From assembly GCA_044343935.1 (NCBI GenBank), contig JBIJDU010000002.1, positions 1 to 64,000 on the forward strand: a DNA stretch of 64,000 nt. The letters are read 5' to 3'. Under the pieces are notes generated by a model that was not told the DNA's origin, searched no databases, and worked only from the letters and a program-made list of their open reading frames with translations. Shown here in pieces: positions 24,728-33,428 of the stretch. The translations under genes were made by a program, and so were the position numbers. This DNA comes from AcAMD-5 sp044343935. Its GTDB lineage: Bacteria; Actinomycetota; Actinomycetes; S36-B12; UBA5976. Positions within the stretch are counted from its first letter, which is position 1; every line of letters begins with the position of its first letter.

Positions 24728-27004
24728 TTAAGCAGCGATGCTTACTTCTTTGCGCTTTGAAATCAAAATCGAAACTACAATGATCAGTACTGCAACTGCA
24801 GCAATGGTCATTCTTAGTGCGGTATTTGGTTCAGCGCTTAGAGTTAGTGAAATGATAACTGGGGCAATTAGCACCGAAACCAAGTTCATTACCTTGATTA
24901 ATGGGTTAATTGCAGGACCTGCAGTATCTTTGAATGGATCGCCAACGGTGTCACCAATAACCGTTGCAGCATGTGCTTGTGAACCTTTACCACCATGCAC
25001 ACCATCTTCAACAAGTTTCTTAGCGTTATCCCATGCGCCACCTGAGTTTGATAGGAACACAGCCATCAACGTACCGGCACCAATTGCGCCAGCAAGATAA
25101 GAAGCAAGTGCGCCAACACCAAGGCCGAAACCAACTGCGATTGGAGCTAGCACGGCAAGTAAGCCTGGCGTGATTAACTCTCGCAATGAATCCTTGGTGC
25201 AGATATCAACTACCCGGCCATACTCTGGTCGTTCGGTGCCATTCATGATGCCAGGACGAGTTGCAAACTGATTGCGAACTTCGAATACCACCGCACCAGC
25301 AGCACGAGAAACGGCATTTACTGCAAGGGATGAGAACAAGAACACGACCGAGGCGCCAATTAACAAACCAAATAGTGAGTTTGGCTTGGTTACGTTAAAC
25401 GCATCAAGCAAGTCAAACTCAGCACCTAATTCGTTTACAGCTTGAATAATGGCATCACGGTAAGCACCAAATAGCGCAGTTGCAGCTAAGACTGCAGTTG
25501 CAATAGCAATACCTTTCGTAATTGCCTTTGTGGTGTTTCCAACGGCATCAAGCTCAGTGAGAATCTGAGCTGCTTCGCCGTGGACGTCACCTGACATCTC
25601 AGCAATACCCTGAGCGTTATCACTAACTGGACCAAAGGTGTCCATTGCCACAATAACGCCGACGGTGGTTAGCAAACCAGTTCCAGCCAACGCAATTGCG
25701 AACAATGAAAGTGCAATAGATGCGCCACCTAATAAGAATGCGCCATAAACTGCAGCACCAATAATTACTGCGGTAACAACTGCTGATTCCAAACCAATTG
25801 CGATACCAGAAAGCACGACAGTTGCTGGACCAGTCAACGATGATTTACCAATGTCCTGAACTGGCTTCTTGTCGGTTCCAGTGTAATAACCAGTAACTCG
25901 CAAAATAATTGCAGCAAGGGCAATGCCAAGAATTACTGAAACTGTAGCTATCAATCTTGGATCACCATCAAGGCTAGTAATTTCCTCTGATACCCCAGCA
26001 AATTGTGCAAATGTTGCTGGTAGATAGACATAAGAAGCAATTGTTGAAAGAGTTGCTGAGATTACCGCTGAAATAGCAAAACCACGGTTAATTGCCTTAA
26101 GTCCATTTTCACCCTGGCGAGGCTTAGTGACGTAGACGCCAATAATTGCGGTGATAACACCAATTGCCGGAATGATAAGTGGGAAGACTAAGCCTTCAAC
26201 ACCAAATGCAACTTTACCGAGAATTAATGCGGCAACCAAAGTTACGGCGTATGACTCAAACAAGTCAGCGGCCATACCGGCGCAGTCACCTACGTTGTCA
26301 CCAACGTTGTCTGCAATTGTCGCTGCGTTGCGAGGATCATCTTCTGGAATTCCTTGCTCAACTTTTCCAACCAAGTCAGCACCGACGTCAGCAGCCTTAG
26401 TAAAGATACCGCCACCAACGCGCATGAACATGGCAACCATTGCGGCACCAAAACCAAAACCTTCAAGCACTTTGGCAGCTTCGCCTTGATAAAACAGCAC
26501 TACAGCGGCAGCACCTAATAAACCAAGACCAACAGTTGCCATACCAACAGCGCCACCAGTTCGGAACGCAACGCGAGTTGCGCGATCAATTCCACTGTCT
26601 TTAGCGGCAGCTGCAACACGAACGTTTGCTTTCACCGCAAGTGACATACCGAAGTAGCCAATGAATGCGGAGAACAACGCACCAAGTACGAAGAATATGG
26701 AGCGACCGATGCGAACATCCATAGTTCCTGGCAGCACAAAAAGCAGACCAAAAATTAGAACTACGAATACAGCTAAGGTTTTAAATTGTCTGGCAAGATA
26801 TGCCGCAGCACCTTCTTGAACGGCTCTTGCAATTTCTTGCATTTTTTCAGTTCCTTCGCCGAAAGCAAGTACTTCACGACGGAAAACCAAAGCCATTACA
26901 AGCGCTAGGGCTGAGATAACTGCTACGACCAAAACTAGTGTTTGGTTGCTGCCGGTAATGGCGATATCACTTGCGCCAGCGGCAGTCAGGGTCGAGCGAA
27001 ACAT
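24728..27004 (-). CDS. hppA: Membrane-bound proton-pumping pyrophosphatase
   Basis: 758 residues and about 16 membrane helices. It hydrolyses pyrophosphate and pumps protons outward, saving energy from biosynthetic PPi. Substrate and metal ligands are in DVGADLVGKVEQGIPEDDPRN, DNVGDNVGDCAGMAADLFES and the C-terminal SNSGGAWDNAKK and GDTVGDPFKDTAGP. The determinant motif reads GNTTKA with Lys at about residue 493, which marks the K+-independent H+-PPase class (K+-dependent enzymes have Ala). ATG 27004 follows AAGGAGG; a 16-codon extension would run into the structured leader. Confidence 0.95.
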   Translation of the reverse strand: MFRSTLTAAGASDIAITGSNQTLVLVVAVISALALVMALVFRREVLAFGEGTEKMQEIARAVQEGAAAYLARQFKTLAVFVVLIFGLLFVLPGTMDVRIGRSIFFVLGALFSAFIGYFGMSLAVKANVRVAAAAKDSGIDRATRVAFRTGGAVGMATVGLGLLGAAAVVLFYQGEAAKVLEGFGFGAAMVAMFMRVGGGIFTKAADVGADLVGKVEQGIPEDDPRNAATIADNVGDNVGDCAGMAADLFESYAVTLVAALILGKVAFGVEGLVFPLIIPAIGVITAIIGVYVTKPRQGENGLKAINRGFAISAVISATLSTIASYVYLPATFAQFAGVSEEITSLDGDPRLIATVSVILGIALAAIILRVTGYYTGTDKKPVQDIGKSSLTGPATVVLSGIAIGLESAVVTAVIIGAAVYGAFLLGGASIALSLFAIALAGTGLLTTVGVIVAMDTFGPVSDNAQGIAEMSGDVHGEAAQILTELDAVGNTTKAITKGIAIATAVLAATALFGAYRDAIIQAVNELGAEFDLLDAFNVTKPNSLFGLLIGASVVFLFSSLAVNAVSRAAGAVVFEVRNQFATRPGIMNGTERPEYGRVVDICTKDSLRELITPGLLAVLAPIAVGFGLGVGALASYLAGAIGAGTLMAVFLSNSGGAWDNAKKLVEDGVHGGKGSQAHAATVIGDTVGDPFKDTAGPAINPLIKVMNLVSVLIAPVIISLTLSAEPNTALRMTIAAVAVLIIVVSILISKRKEVSIAA

Positions 27005-27020
27005 GTTCCTCCTTGGAAGG

Positions 27021-27076
27021 CCTACGAAATTGGTCGAGGGCCTGACGACCACCCAGTCTGACTGGGGGTGCGTAGG
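27021..27076 (-). ncRNA. Candidate structured 5' leader of hppA (three-way junction)
   Basis: Three perfect stems nest in 56 nt: P1 CCTACG/CGTAGG (27021-27026 with 27071-27076), P2 GGTCG/CGACC (27032-27036 with 27046-27050), and P3 CCCAGT/ACTGGG (27052-27057 with 27061-27066). The predicted hppA transcript would start at about 27076, the first base of P1, and P1 closes next to the AAGGAGG site. It does not match a riboswitch I know. Confidence 0.4.
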
Positions 27077-27082
27077 GGGGTG

Positions 27083-27088
27083 AGTCTA
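27083..27088 (-). promoter_or_regulatory. -10 box of hppA
   Basis: Minus-strand TAGACT (27088-27083); with a 6-nt spacer the start falls at 27076, giving a leader of about 72 nt. Confidence 0.45.
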
Positions 27089-27170
27089 ACCAGTGCCGCG
27101 GCTTGCTTGGGATTACCTGCGAGTTCGACTTTTAGCGTATCTTGGGCCATATCACCTAGGAGCAAAATCC

Positions 27171-28124
27171 GTGACTGATCCCAGCTATCAACTATCAGCA
27201 GCAGTTGAGGCTGCGTTGGCTGAATACACCGGGCTGGCGGTGATTGTGGCGTGCAGTGGTGGGCCGGATTCGGTAGCGCTCACGCTTACGGCGGCGAAAT
27301 TGGCACCAAAACATAATTGGCAACTTCAGGTAGTGATTGTTGATCATGGTTGGAGTGAATTATCAGCAGTCAATGCGCAATTTGCGGCTGATCAACTAAG
27401 GGAACATGGCGTTACTCAAGTTGAGATTGTTGCTGCACCTCAGACACCAGCGGAGAATCGCGAAGCGGCAGCGCGAGAAATTCGCTATCAGATTCTGCAG
27501 CGCAAGAGTGATGAATTAAATGGTGCACCAGTTTTACTTGGCCATACCAAAGATGATCAAGCCGAAACAGTTTTGATGCGGTTAGTTCGAGGGGCGGGCA
27601 GTAAAGCGCTAGCCGGCATGGCTCCGATTCGGGGAATTTTTATTAGGCCACTTTTAGAACTTGACCGTGCCGTTGTGCATGCCGCAATTCCAGAAACATT
27701 TTCAGTAATTGAAGATCCAGCAAATCAAGACGACAGTTACCTTCGCGTTCGGGTAAGAAAAACAGTGCTGCCAGTTATGCAAGCTGAATTAGGTGAGGAT
27801 GTTGTAGCCGGACTTGTGCGTTCAGCCCAATTACTCCGAGTAGATAGTGAATATTTTGTGATTGAAACATTAAAGCAATTTAATAACTGTGTAATTGATA
27901 ATCACTTAGATATTCCAGCGCTGGAAAAACTCCACACTGCTATTCGGACTCGAGTGATTCAACATTGGCTATCGCAAACTGGGGTGCCAACTGGTAGTTT
28001 GCATCAGATTCATATCAAGACGGTGGATGATTTAGTCACCAATTGGCATGGTCAAAAAGAAATTAACTTGCCGGGCGGGTTTAGTGTGAAACGCAGTGGC
28101 AACAGGCTTACTATCTCGCACTAA
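27171..28124 (+). CDS. tilS: tRNA(Ile)-lysidine synthase
   Basis: 317 residues. It attaches lysine to C34 of tRNA-Ile(CAU) so that it reads AUA. The PP-loop ATPase motif is ACSGGPDSVALTL, followed by VIVDHGWS and LGHTKDDQAETVLMRLVRGAG. The protein lacks the extra C-terminal domain of E. coli TilS, as usual for the short actinobacterial form. GTG 27171 follows AGGAG at 27158-27162; an upstream in-frame ATG-like extension of 26 codons lacks a site. TAGCGT (27133-27138) is a possible -10 box. It heads the tilS-hpt-ftsH-fol cluster. Confidence 0.93.
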   Translation: MTDPSYQLSAAVEAALAEYTGLAVIVACSGGPDSVALTLTAAKLAPKHNWQLQVVIVDHGWSELSAVNAQFAADQLREHGVTQVEIVAAPQTPAENREAAAREIRYQILQRKSDELNGAPVLLGHTKDDQAETVLMRLVRGAGSKALAGMAPIRGIFIRPLLELDRAVVHAAIPETFSVIEDPANQDDSYLRVRVRKTVLPVMQAELGEDVVAGLVRSAQLLRVDSEYFVIETLKQFNNCVIDNHLDIPALEKLHTAIRTRVIQHWLSQTGVPTGSLHQIHIKTVDDLVTNWHGQKEINLPGGFSVKRSGNRLTISH

Positions 28125-28136
28125 CTGGGAGGGTAA

Positions 28137-28688
28137 ATGGAATCAGCACAGGTAAGTAGTGAATTGAACAAAGTTCTTTTGACCGAGGCGCAAATTCAAG
28201 ATCGACTTAAAGAATTAGCAATTGCAGTGGAGACTGATTACCAAGACAAAGACTTGTTATTAGTTGGGGTGCTCAAAGGCGCTGTGGTTCTGATGGCTGA
28301 CTTCATTCGTTGCCTAACCCGGCATGCTGACACTGATTGGATGGCAGTTTCGTCATATGGATCTGGCACTAAATCCAGCGGTGTGGTGCGAATAAATAAG
28401 GACTTAGATCAGGATGTTATTGGTCGAGATGTTTTAATCATTGAAGACATTATTGATAGTGGTTTAACTTTGAATTGGCTAGTTTCAAATTTGCGTTCAC
28501 GTGGAGCGCGCAGCGTTGAAGTTCTAACGTTACTTCGCAAGCCAGATGCAGCAAAAGTGTCAGTAGTTGTTAAGTATGTGGGTTTTGATATACCTAATGA
28601 CTTTGTTGTTGGCTATGGCCTTGATTTTGCAGAAAAATATCGCAATTTACGCGATGTCGCGGTGCTCGCCCCTCACATGTACTCCTAA
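28137..28688 (+). CDS. hpt: Hypoxanthine phosphoribosyltransferase
   Basis: 183 residues. It salvages hypoxanthine and guanine to IMP and GMP using PRPP. The PRPP-binding loop is VLIIEDIIDSGLTLNWL, preceded by the flexible catalytic loop at AVSSYGSGTKSSG and the early PPi loop LVGVLKGAVVLMADFIR. The C-terminal VGYGLDFAEKYRNLRDVAVL is family-typical. The ATG follows GGGAGGG, 12 bp after tilS, in the conserved tilS-hpt-ftsH order. Confidence 0.95.
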   Translation: MESAQVSSELNKVLLTEAQIQDRLKELAIAVETDYQDKDLLLVGVLKGAVVLMADFIRCLTRHADTDWMAVSSYGSGTKSSGVVRINKDLDQDVIGRDVLIIEDIIDSGLTLNWLVSNLRSRGARSVEVLTLLRKPDAAKVSVVVKYVGFDIPNDFVVGYGLDFAEKYRNLRDVAVLAPHMYS

Positions 28689-28713
28689 GGGTGCCAACTC
28701 TTATGAGGTGGAT

Positions 28714-28719
28714 TACCGT
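28714..28719 (+). promoter_or_regulatory. -10 box upstream of ftsH
   Basis: TACCGT in the 77-bp hpt-ftsH gap. The predicted start near 28726 gives a leader of about 40 nt with AGAGG near the TTG start. The same TACCGT box precedes lysS, ppx and rex. Confidence 0.45.
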
Positions 28720-28765
28720 TAGCCTCTAGATTGATAGCAATACCTAGTAGCAGAGGTTAAGGAAA

Positions 28766-30736
28766 TTGACGCAGCAGCAAACTGAGAAAAAGCCGGATAA
28801 GAAAAAGCGAACTCGTCGAGGAGCGCTGATTTGGATCTTGGTTGGAACGCTGCTGCTGTTGATCGGAAGCAACTTAGTTTCACAAGCTACCGGCCCAACC
28901 CGCATTGATACCAGCGAAGCCCTTTCGCTAATCCGCGGTAATCAGGTCAGTAGCGCGGTAATTGTTGATCGTGATCAACGACTAGAACTTGAGCTTAAAG
29001 ATGGGCGCTCTGCCATTACTGATTTTGTAACTGGGCAAGGATTAGTCCTACAACAGGAACTACAAACTCAAGTTGAAGCTGGCCGAATGTCAAATGGTTA
29101 TACCGTTAAAGTTCCATCGCAAAATATTTTGGTTTCAATTCTTATCTCATTGTTACCAATTGCCATAATTATTTTCCTGCTTTTCTTCTTCATGAACCGA
29201 ATGCAAGGCGGCGGCAGGTTAATGAATTTCGGTAAGAGCCGGGCAAAACAGATAACAAAAGATATGCCAAAAACTACATTTGCAGATGTTGCTGGAGCTG
29301 ATGAAGCGGTTGAAGAATTAACAGAAATTAAAGACTTTCTTGCTGATCCAGAGCGATTTAAGAAAATGGGTGCAAAAATTCCAAAAGGCGTTTTGCTTTA
29401 TGGGCCGCCTGGAACTGGTAAAACATTGTTAGCACGAGCTGTTGCAGGTGAAGCTGGTGTGCCCTTCTTCTCGATCTCAGGATCTGATTTTGTTGAAATG
29501 TTCGTTGGTGTTGGTGCCAGCCGAGTTAGAGATTTGTTTGAGCAGGCAAAAGCAAATGCCCCCGCGATTATTTTCATAGATGAAATTGATGCGGTTGGTC
29601 GACAGCGCGGTGCTGGGTTAGGTGGCGGCCATGACGAGCGCGAACAAACACTGAACCAAATGTTAGTTGAGATGGACGGCTTTGATGACAAGGGAACAGT
29701 AATCATGATTGCTGCCACAAACCGACCAGACATTTTAGATCCAGCACTATTGCGACCAGGTCGATTCGATCGTCAAATTGCCGTAGAGCGACCAGACTTA
29801 ACAGGCCGGGAACAAATTCTAAAAGTTCATGCTCAAGGCAAACCGTTGAGCGAAGATGTTGATTTACTAGCAGTAGCTCGTCGAACTCCTGGTTTCACTG
29901 GTGCCGATTTGGCAAATGTGCTCAATGAAGCAGCACTGCTGGGTGCCCGAGTTAATCAAGAAAAAATCACTAATGAATTGTTAGATGAGGCAATCGATCG
30001 CGTGATGGCGGGCCCACAAAAGCGCACGCGATTAATGGACGACAAAGAACGATTAGTTACGGCATATCATGAAGGCGGACATGCGTTAGTTGCTGCTGCA
30101 TTACCAACTAGTGATCCAGTCCATAAGGTAACGATTATGCCGCGCGGTAGAGCGCTTGGTTACACCATGGTGCTGCCCGATCAAGAAAAATATTCAACTA
30201 CTCGAAATGAGATGTTAGACAAATTAGCGTATATGTTAGGTGGCAGAGCTGCCGAGGAAATGGTTTTTCACGACCCAACTACTGGCGCAAGCAACGATAT
30301 TGAGAAAGCAACGTCATTAGCTCGCGCAATGGTTACGCAATACGGTATGACCGAGCGCCTTGGTGCAATTAAATACGGCCGCGATGGAGCAGATCCATTT
30401 TTTGGTCGAGAATTCACTCAGCATCGAGATTATTCTGAGGATATCGCGGCAGCAATTGATGATGAAGTACGAAAGCTGATTGAAACAGCGCATCATGAAG
30501 CTTACGAGATCTTGAGTGAGAATCGCGTTGTGCTAGATGCACTAGTAGTAGCTTTGATGGAAAAAGAAACTTTGGACAAAGCTGAGGTTGCAAAAATATT
30601 TGAGCCGCTGATTCGACGCGAACATCGTGCTGCCTGGACTGGAAGTGACAAACGAATTCCAAGCCAGCTTCCCCCAGTTGTTGTACCAGCAAAATCAGAT
30701 TTGAATGGCAGCGCTCAAATGAGTGAACATGAATAG
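28766..30736 (+). CDS. ftsH: ATP-dependent zinc metalloprotease FtsH
   Basis: 656-residue membrane protease for quality control of membrane and regulatory proteins. Two N-terminal membrane helices (about residues 20-40 and 112-135) flank an extracytoplasmic domain. AAA+ motifs are GPPGTGKTLLARA, IIFIDEIDAVGR and the second region of homology ATNRPDILDPALLRPGRFD. The zinc site is HEGGH, with the third ligand in DIEKAT. The TTG start is the only reasonable one, with AGAGG 9 nt upstream. It overlaps folE by 8 bp. Confidence 0.95.
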   Translation: MTQQQTEKKPDKKKRTRRGALIWILVGTLLLLIGSNLVSQATGPTRIDTSEALSLIRGNQVSSAVIVDRDQRLELELKDGRSAITDFVTGQGLVLQQELQTQVEAGRMSNGYTVKVPSQNILVSILISLLPIAIIIFLLFFFMNRMQGGGRLMNFGKSRAKQITKDMPKTTFADVAGADEAVEELTEIKDFLADPERFKKMGAKIPKGVLLYGPPGTGKTLLARAVAGEAGVPFFSISGSDFVEMFVGVGASRVRDLFEQAKANAPAIIFIDEIDAVGRQRGAGLGGGHDEREQTLNQMLVEMDGFDDKGTVIMIAATNRPDILDPALLRPGRFDRQIAVERPDLTGREQILKVHAQGKPLSEDVDLLAVARRTPGFTGADLANVLNEAALLGARVNQEKITNELLDEAIDRVMAGPQKRTRLMDDKERLVTAYHEGGHALVAAALPTSDPVHKVTIMPRGRALGYTMVLPDQEKYSTTRNEMLDKLAYMLGGRAAEEMVFHDPTTGASNDIEKATSLARAMVTQYGMTERLGAIKYGRDGADPFFGREFTQHRDYSEDIAAAIDDEVRKLIETAHHEAYEILSENRVVLDALVVALMEKETLDKAEVAKIFEPLIRREHRAAWTGSDKRIPSQLPPVVVPAKSDLNGSAQMSEHE

Positions 30737-31319
30737 TGAACATCCAATTCAAACGGGAATCGATACGGCTCGAATTGAGCATGCAGTAACAGAATTGCTC
30801 CTTGCCATTGGGGAAAATCCAACCAGGGATGGTTTAGTCAATACTCCAGCCCGCGTGGCTCGGGCGTATCAAGAAATCTTTGCCGGAATTCACACCGATC
30901 CAGCTGAAGTGCTAACCACTAATTTTGATTTGGGCCATGAGGAATTAGTGTTAGTAAAAGGAATTGAATTTCATTCGGTGTGCGAACACCATCTATTGCC
31001 ATTTTTTGGGCTTGCGCATGTCGCTTATCTGCCAGGATATGGTGGCAAAATAACCGGATTATCTAAATTGGCTCGTGTGGTTGATTTGTTTGCCAAGCGA
31101 CCTCAAGTACAGGAGCGATTGACGACTCAAATTGCAGATGCAATTGAAGACAGACTGCAACCATCTGGTGTTGTGGTTATTTTAGAAGCGGAACATTTAT
31201 GCATGTCGATGCGTGGCATTAAAAAAACCAGTGCAATTACGGTAACTAGTACCGCCCGTGGTTCACTTAAAGAGGAGCCAGCTCGATCTGAAGTGATGAA
31301 CTTAATCCGAAATTCTTAA
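30729..31319 (+). CDS. folE: GTP cyclohydrolase I
   Basis: 196 residues. It converts GTP to dihydroneopterin triphosphate, the first step of folate synthesis. Zinc ligands lie in EFHSVCEHHLLPF and EAEHLCMSMRG; TKLARVVDLFAKRPQVQERL-like segment at residues 115-135 (seen as LSKLARVVDLFAKRPQVQER) is conserved. The ATG at 30729 is preferred, but a GTG two codons upstream at 30723 is equally possible. It begins inside the end of ftsH, suggesting coupling. Confidence 0.95.
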   Translation: MNSEHPIQTGIDTARIEHAVTELLLAIGENPTRDGLVNTPARVARAYQEIFAGIHTDPAEVLTTNFDLGHEELVLVKGIEFHSVCEHHLLPFFGLAHVAYLPGYGGKITGLSKLARVVDLFAKRPQVQERLTTQIADAIEDRLQPSGVVVILEAEHLCMSMRGIKKTSAITVTSTARGSLKEEPARSEVMNLIRNS

Positions 31320-31320
31320 T

Positions 31321-32145
31321 ATGAATCATCCAGCAGGTTTACCGGATGCCATAGCTCAATTAAATCGAACTTTAATTTTTGGCATCCTAAATGTCACTCC
31401 TGATTCATTTTCAGATGGTGGAAAATTCTTGGATCCAACTAGTGCCATAAATCATGCAAAGCAATTAGTGGCTGACGGTGCAGATGTAATTGATGTGGGT
31501 GGCGAATCAACCAGGCCAGGCGCGGAGCGTATTTCAACTGCTGATGAGTTAGCCCGAGTTATTCCGGTAATTCAACAGGTAAGTCAATTTGCCACGGTAT
31601 CAATTGACACTATGCGCGCTGAAGTTGCGGCAGCTGCTGTAGCTGCCGGAGCCAAAATAGTTAACGATGTCAGTGGCGGCTTAGCGGATGCTGAGATGGT
31701 ATTTGCGGTAGCTGAACTGCAAGTGCCTTATGTTTGTATGCACTGGCGTAACCATTCAGCTGATATGTACGAGAATGCTAAGTATGACAGCGTGGTGCTA
31801 GAAGTAATTGAAGAATTAGAACAACGAGTTGCTGTGGCGATGGGTGCCGGAATTGAAAAGGAGCGCATCATTCTGGATCCAGGACTGGGCTTTGCCAAAC
31901 TGCCAGAGCACAACTGGCAGTTAGTTGCAGAAATAACAACCTTGAATTCGCTCGGATTCCCGCTTTTAGTCGGTGCATCTAGAAAAAAATTCTTGCGGGA
32001 ACTTGGGGTAGATCAGGACGCTGCAACACATGCGCTGAATGCCTATTTGGCAGCAAATAGAATTTGGGCGGTACGAGTACATGACGTTGTTGGAACTGCA
32101 ACTGCGATAACGGCGTTAGCTGAAGTTATGGAAACTAATGAGTGA
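31321..32145 (+). CDS. folP: Dihydropteroate synthase
   Basis: 274-residue TIM-barrel enzyme joining the pterin pyrophosphate to p-aminobenzoate, the target of sulfonamides. Motifs are ILNVTPDSFSDGG, VGGESTRPGAERIS, the second pterin-binding part NDVSGG, and LVGASRKKFL near the end; DPGLGFAK is the pterin-binding Asp loop. The ATG lies one base after the folE stop and the gene overlaps folB by 8 bp. Confidence 0.96.
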   Translation: MNHPAGLPDAIAQLNRTLIFGILNVTPDSFSDGGKFLDPTSAINHAKQLVADGADVIDVGGESTRPGAERISTADELARVIPVIQQVSQFATVSIDTMRAEVAAAAVAAGAKIVNDVSGGLADAEMVFAVAELQVPYVCMHWRNHSADMYENAKYDSVVLEVIEELEQRVAVAMGAGIEKERIILDPGLGFAKLPEHNWQLVAEITTLNSLGFPLLVGASRKKFLRELGVDQDAATHALNAYLAANRIWAVRVHDVVGTATAITALAEVMETNE

Positions 32146-32494
32146 AATTATCACGCTAACAGGGATATCCGAGTATGGCCGCCATGGTGTTTATCCACAC
32201 GAAAAGCAAAATAAGCAAAATTTCATTGTAGATCTAATTCTTGACGTTAAGCGAATCAGTGAGGCCGACCAACTAGAAACTACCGTTGATTATGCTGTGT
32301 TAAGTGGTGCAGTAAGAGAAATTGTTGCAAGTACTGAATTTGATCTGATTGAAAGTTTAGCTGCTGCCATTGCAGCGTATTGCATTCAGAATCAACTAAT
32401 TCACAAAGTTACCGTAATAGTACACAAGCCTGAAGCAGCTAAGTCTTTAGGAATTACTGATGTTTCGGTTTCAGTTACGAAGTTAAAGCAATGA
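32138..32494 (+). CDS. folB: Dihydroneopterin aldolase
   Basis: 118 residues. It cleaves dihydroneopterin to 6-hydroxymethyldihydropterin and glycolaldehyde. GISEYGRHGVYPHEKQNKQ is the conserved N-terminal substrate-binding segment, TVDYAVLSG the helix start, and FDLIESLAAAIA contains the Glu that anchors the pterin; the catalytic Lys is in VIVHKPEAA. Overlaps folP and folK by 8 and 4 bp. Confidence 0.94.
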   Translation: MSEIITLTGISEYGRHGVYPHEKQNKQNFIVDLILDVKRISEADQLETTVDYAVLSGAVREIVASTEFDLIESLAAAIAAYCIQNQLIHKVTVIVHKPEAAKSLGITDVSVSVTKLKQ

Positions 32495-32982
32495 TTGCAA
32501 TAATCTCAATAGGTTCAAATTTAGGGAATCGACAAGAATATTTACAGTTTGCGGTAGATCAAATTGCAGCAATATCAGAAACTTTAATCACTAAGACTTC
32601 CTCTATATATGAAACCCTACCGCAGCTCATGCTAGATCAACCCAATTTTTTTAACGCGATTATTGAAGTTGAATCTGAACTGACGCCATTAGAGCTTTTA
32701 GCTGAATTAAAAAAAATAGAGTTAGCCGCAAAGCGAGAGCGGGGAATTCCAAACGGACCACGCACATTAGATACTGACATTATTTATTGTTCTGAACTTC
32801 CAGTTGACACAACTGAATTGCAACTTCCACACCCAAGAGCACACCAACGACAATTTGTATTGTTGCCCTGGCTGGAGATTGATCCGGATGCAATTTTGGG
32901 TGATCTAGGCAGCGTGGCTGATTTGAGTGCAAAGTTGGGAGATCAAGGCGTGGTAAAAATTATGGGACTGAGGTTGGTATGA
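32491..32982 (+). CDS. folK: 2-amino-4-hydroxy-6-hydroxymethyldihydropteridine pyrophosphokinase
   Basis: 163 residues. It transfers pyrophosphate from ATP to hydroxymethyldihydropterin, making the FolP substrate. Signature segments are SIGSNLGNRQEYLQFA, YETLPQLMLDQPNFFNAI, and RTLDTDIIYC, with the Mg-binding Asp pair, followed by LPHPRAHQRQFVLLPWLEI. Coupled to folB by an ATGA overlap and to DUF3180 by 4 bp. Confidence 0.95.
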   Translation: MIAIISIGSNLGNRQEYLQFAVDQIAAISETLITKTSSIYETLPQLMLDQPNFFNAIIEVESELTPLELLAELKKIELAAKRERGIPNGPRTLDTDIIYCSELPVDTTELQLPHPRAHQRQFVLLPWLEIDPDAILGDLGSVADLSAKLGDQGVVKIMGLRLV

Positions 32983-33428
32983 CACCAACTAAGTTTTCCA
33001 ATTTACTTAAGCTATTTGTTGTAACTGCCTGGTTGGTAGGTGCGCTAGTTCATATTCTGCGCGAGCAGTTTCAAGTATTCATCCAAGTGCCGCTAAATCT
33101 GCCTATTGCGTTACTGAGTTTAATTGTGGCGATATCAAGTTGGACGATCTTGGCTAAGAATCGAATTTCAGGTCCGGCAAAAACATTTACTCCGCTTCAA
33201 TCGGCCCGAACAGCTGCGTTGGCGCTCGCTGGCTCGCGAACTGGATCCTTATTAGCTGGCGGGGGTGCGGGCACTCTAATAAGTTATTGGTTTGCGTCGC
33301 CAACTGCAGCGAATACTGATCGAATACAAGTTCTAGCAGCAACTGTGATAACTGGATTACTTTTGACTGCAATTTCATTATTGCTCGAACGGATTTGTTT
33401 GGTACCAGAGCAGAAGGACGACAAGTGA
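32979..33428 (+). CDS. DUF3180 membrane protein
   Basis: 149 residues with four membrane helices: LKLFVVTAWLVGALVHIL, VPLNLPIALLSLIVAISSWT, a central region with LALAGSRTGSLLAGGGAGTL, and VLAATVITGLLLTAISLLL. Position between folK and panC and the conserved SRTGSLLAGGGAGTL loop match DUF3180, an actinobacterial family of unknown function always tied to the folate/pantothenate cluster. It may serve transport or cofactor handling, but nothing proves it. ATGA overlap with folK; its stop overlaps the panC start. Confidence 0.85.
   Translation: MTPTKFSNLLKLFVVTAWLVGALVHILREQFQVFIQVPLNLPIALLSLIVAISSWTILAKNRISGPAKTFTPLQSARTAALALAGSRTGSLLAGGGAGTLISYWFASPTAANTDRIQVLAATVITGLLLTAISLLLERICLVPEQKDDK

Noticed and set aside
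27021..27076. Hammerhead-ribozyme-like core words (CTGACGA and CGAAA) on the plus strand of the hppA/tilS gap
   Set aside because: Only 13 nt separate the GAAA (27026-27029) from the CTGACGA (27042-27048), and no GAAA follows the stem after CTGACGA, so the three hammerhead stems cannot be arranged in any permutation.
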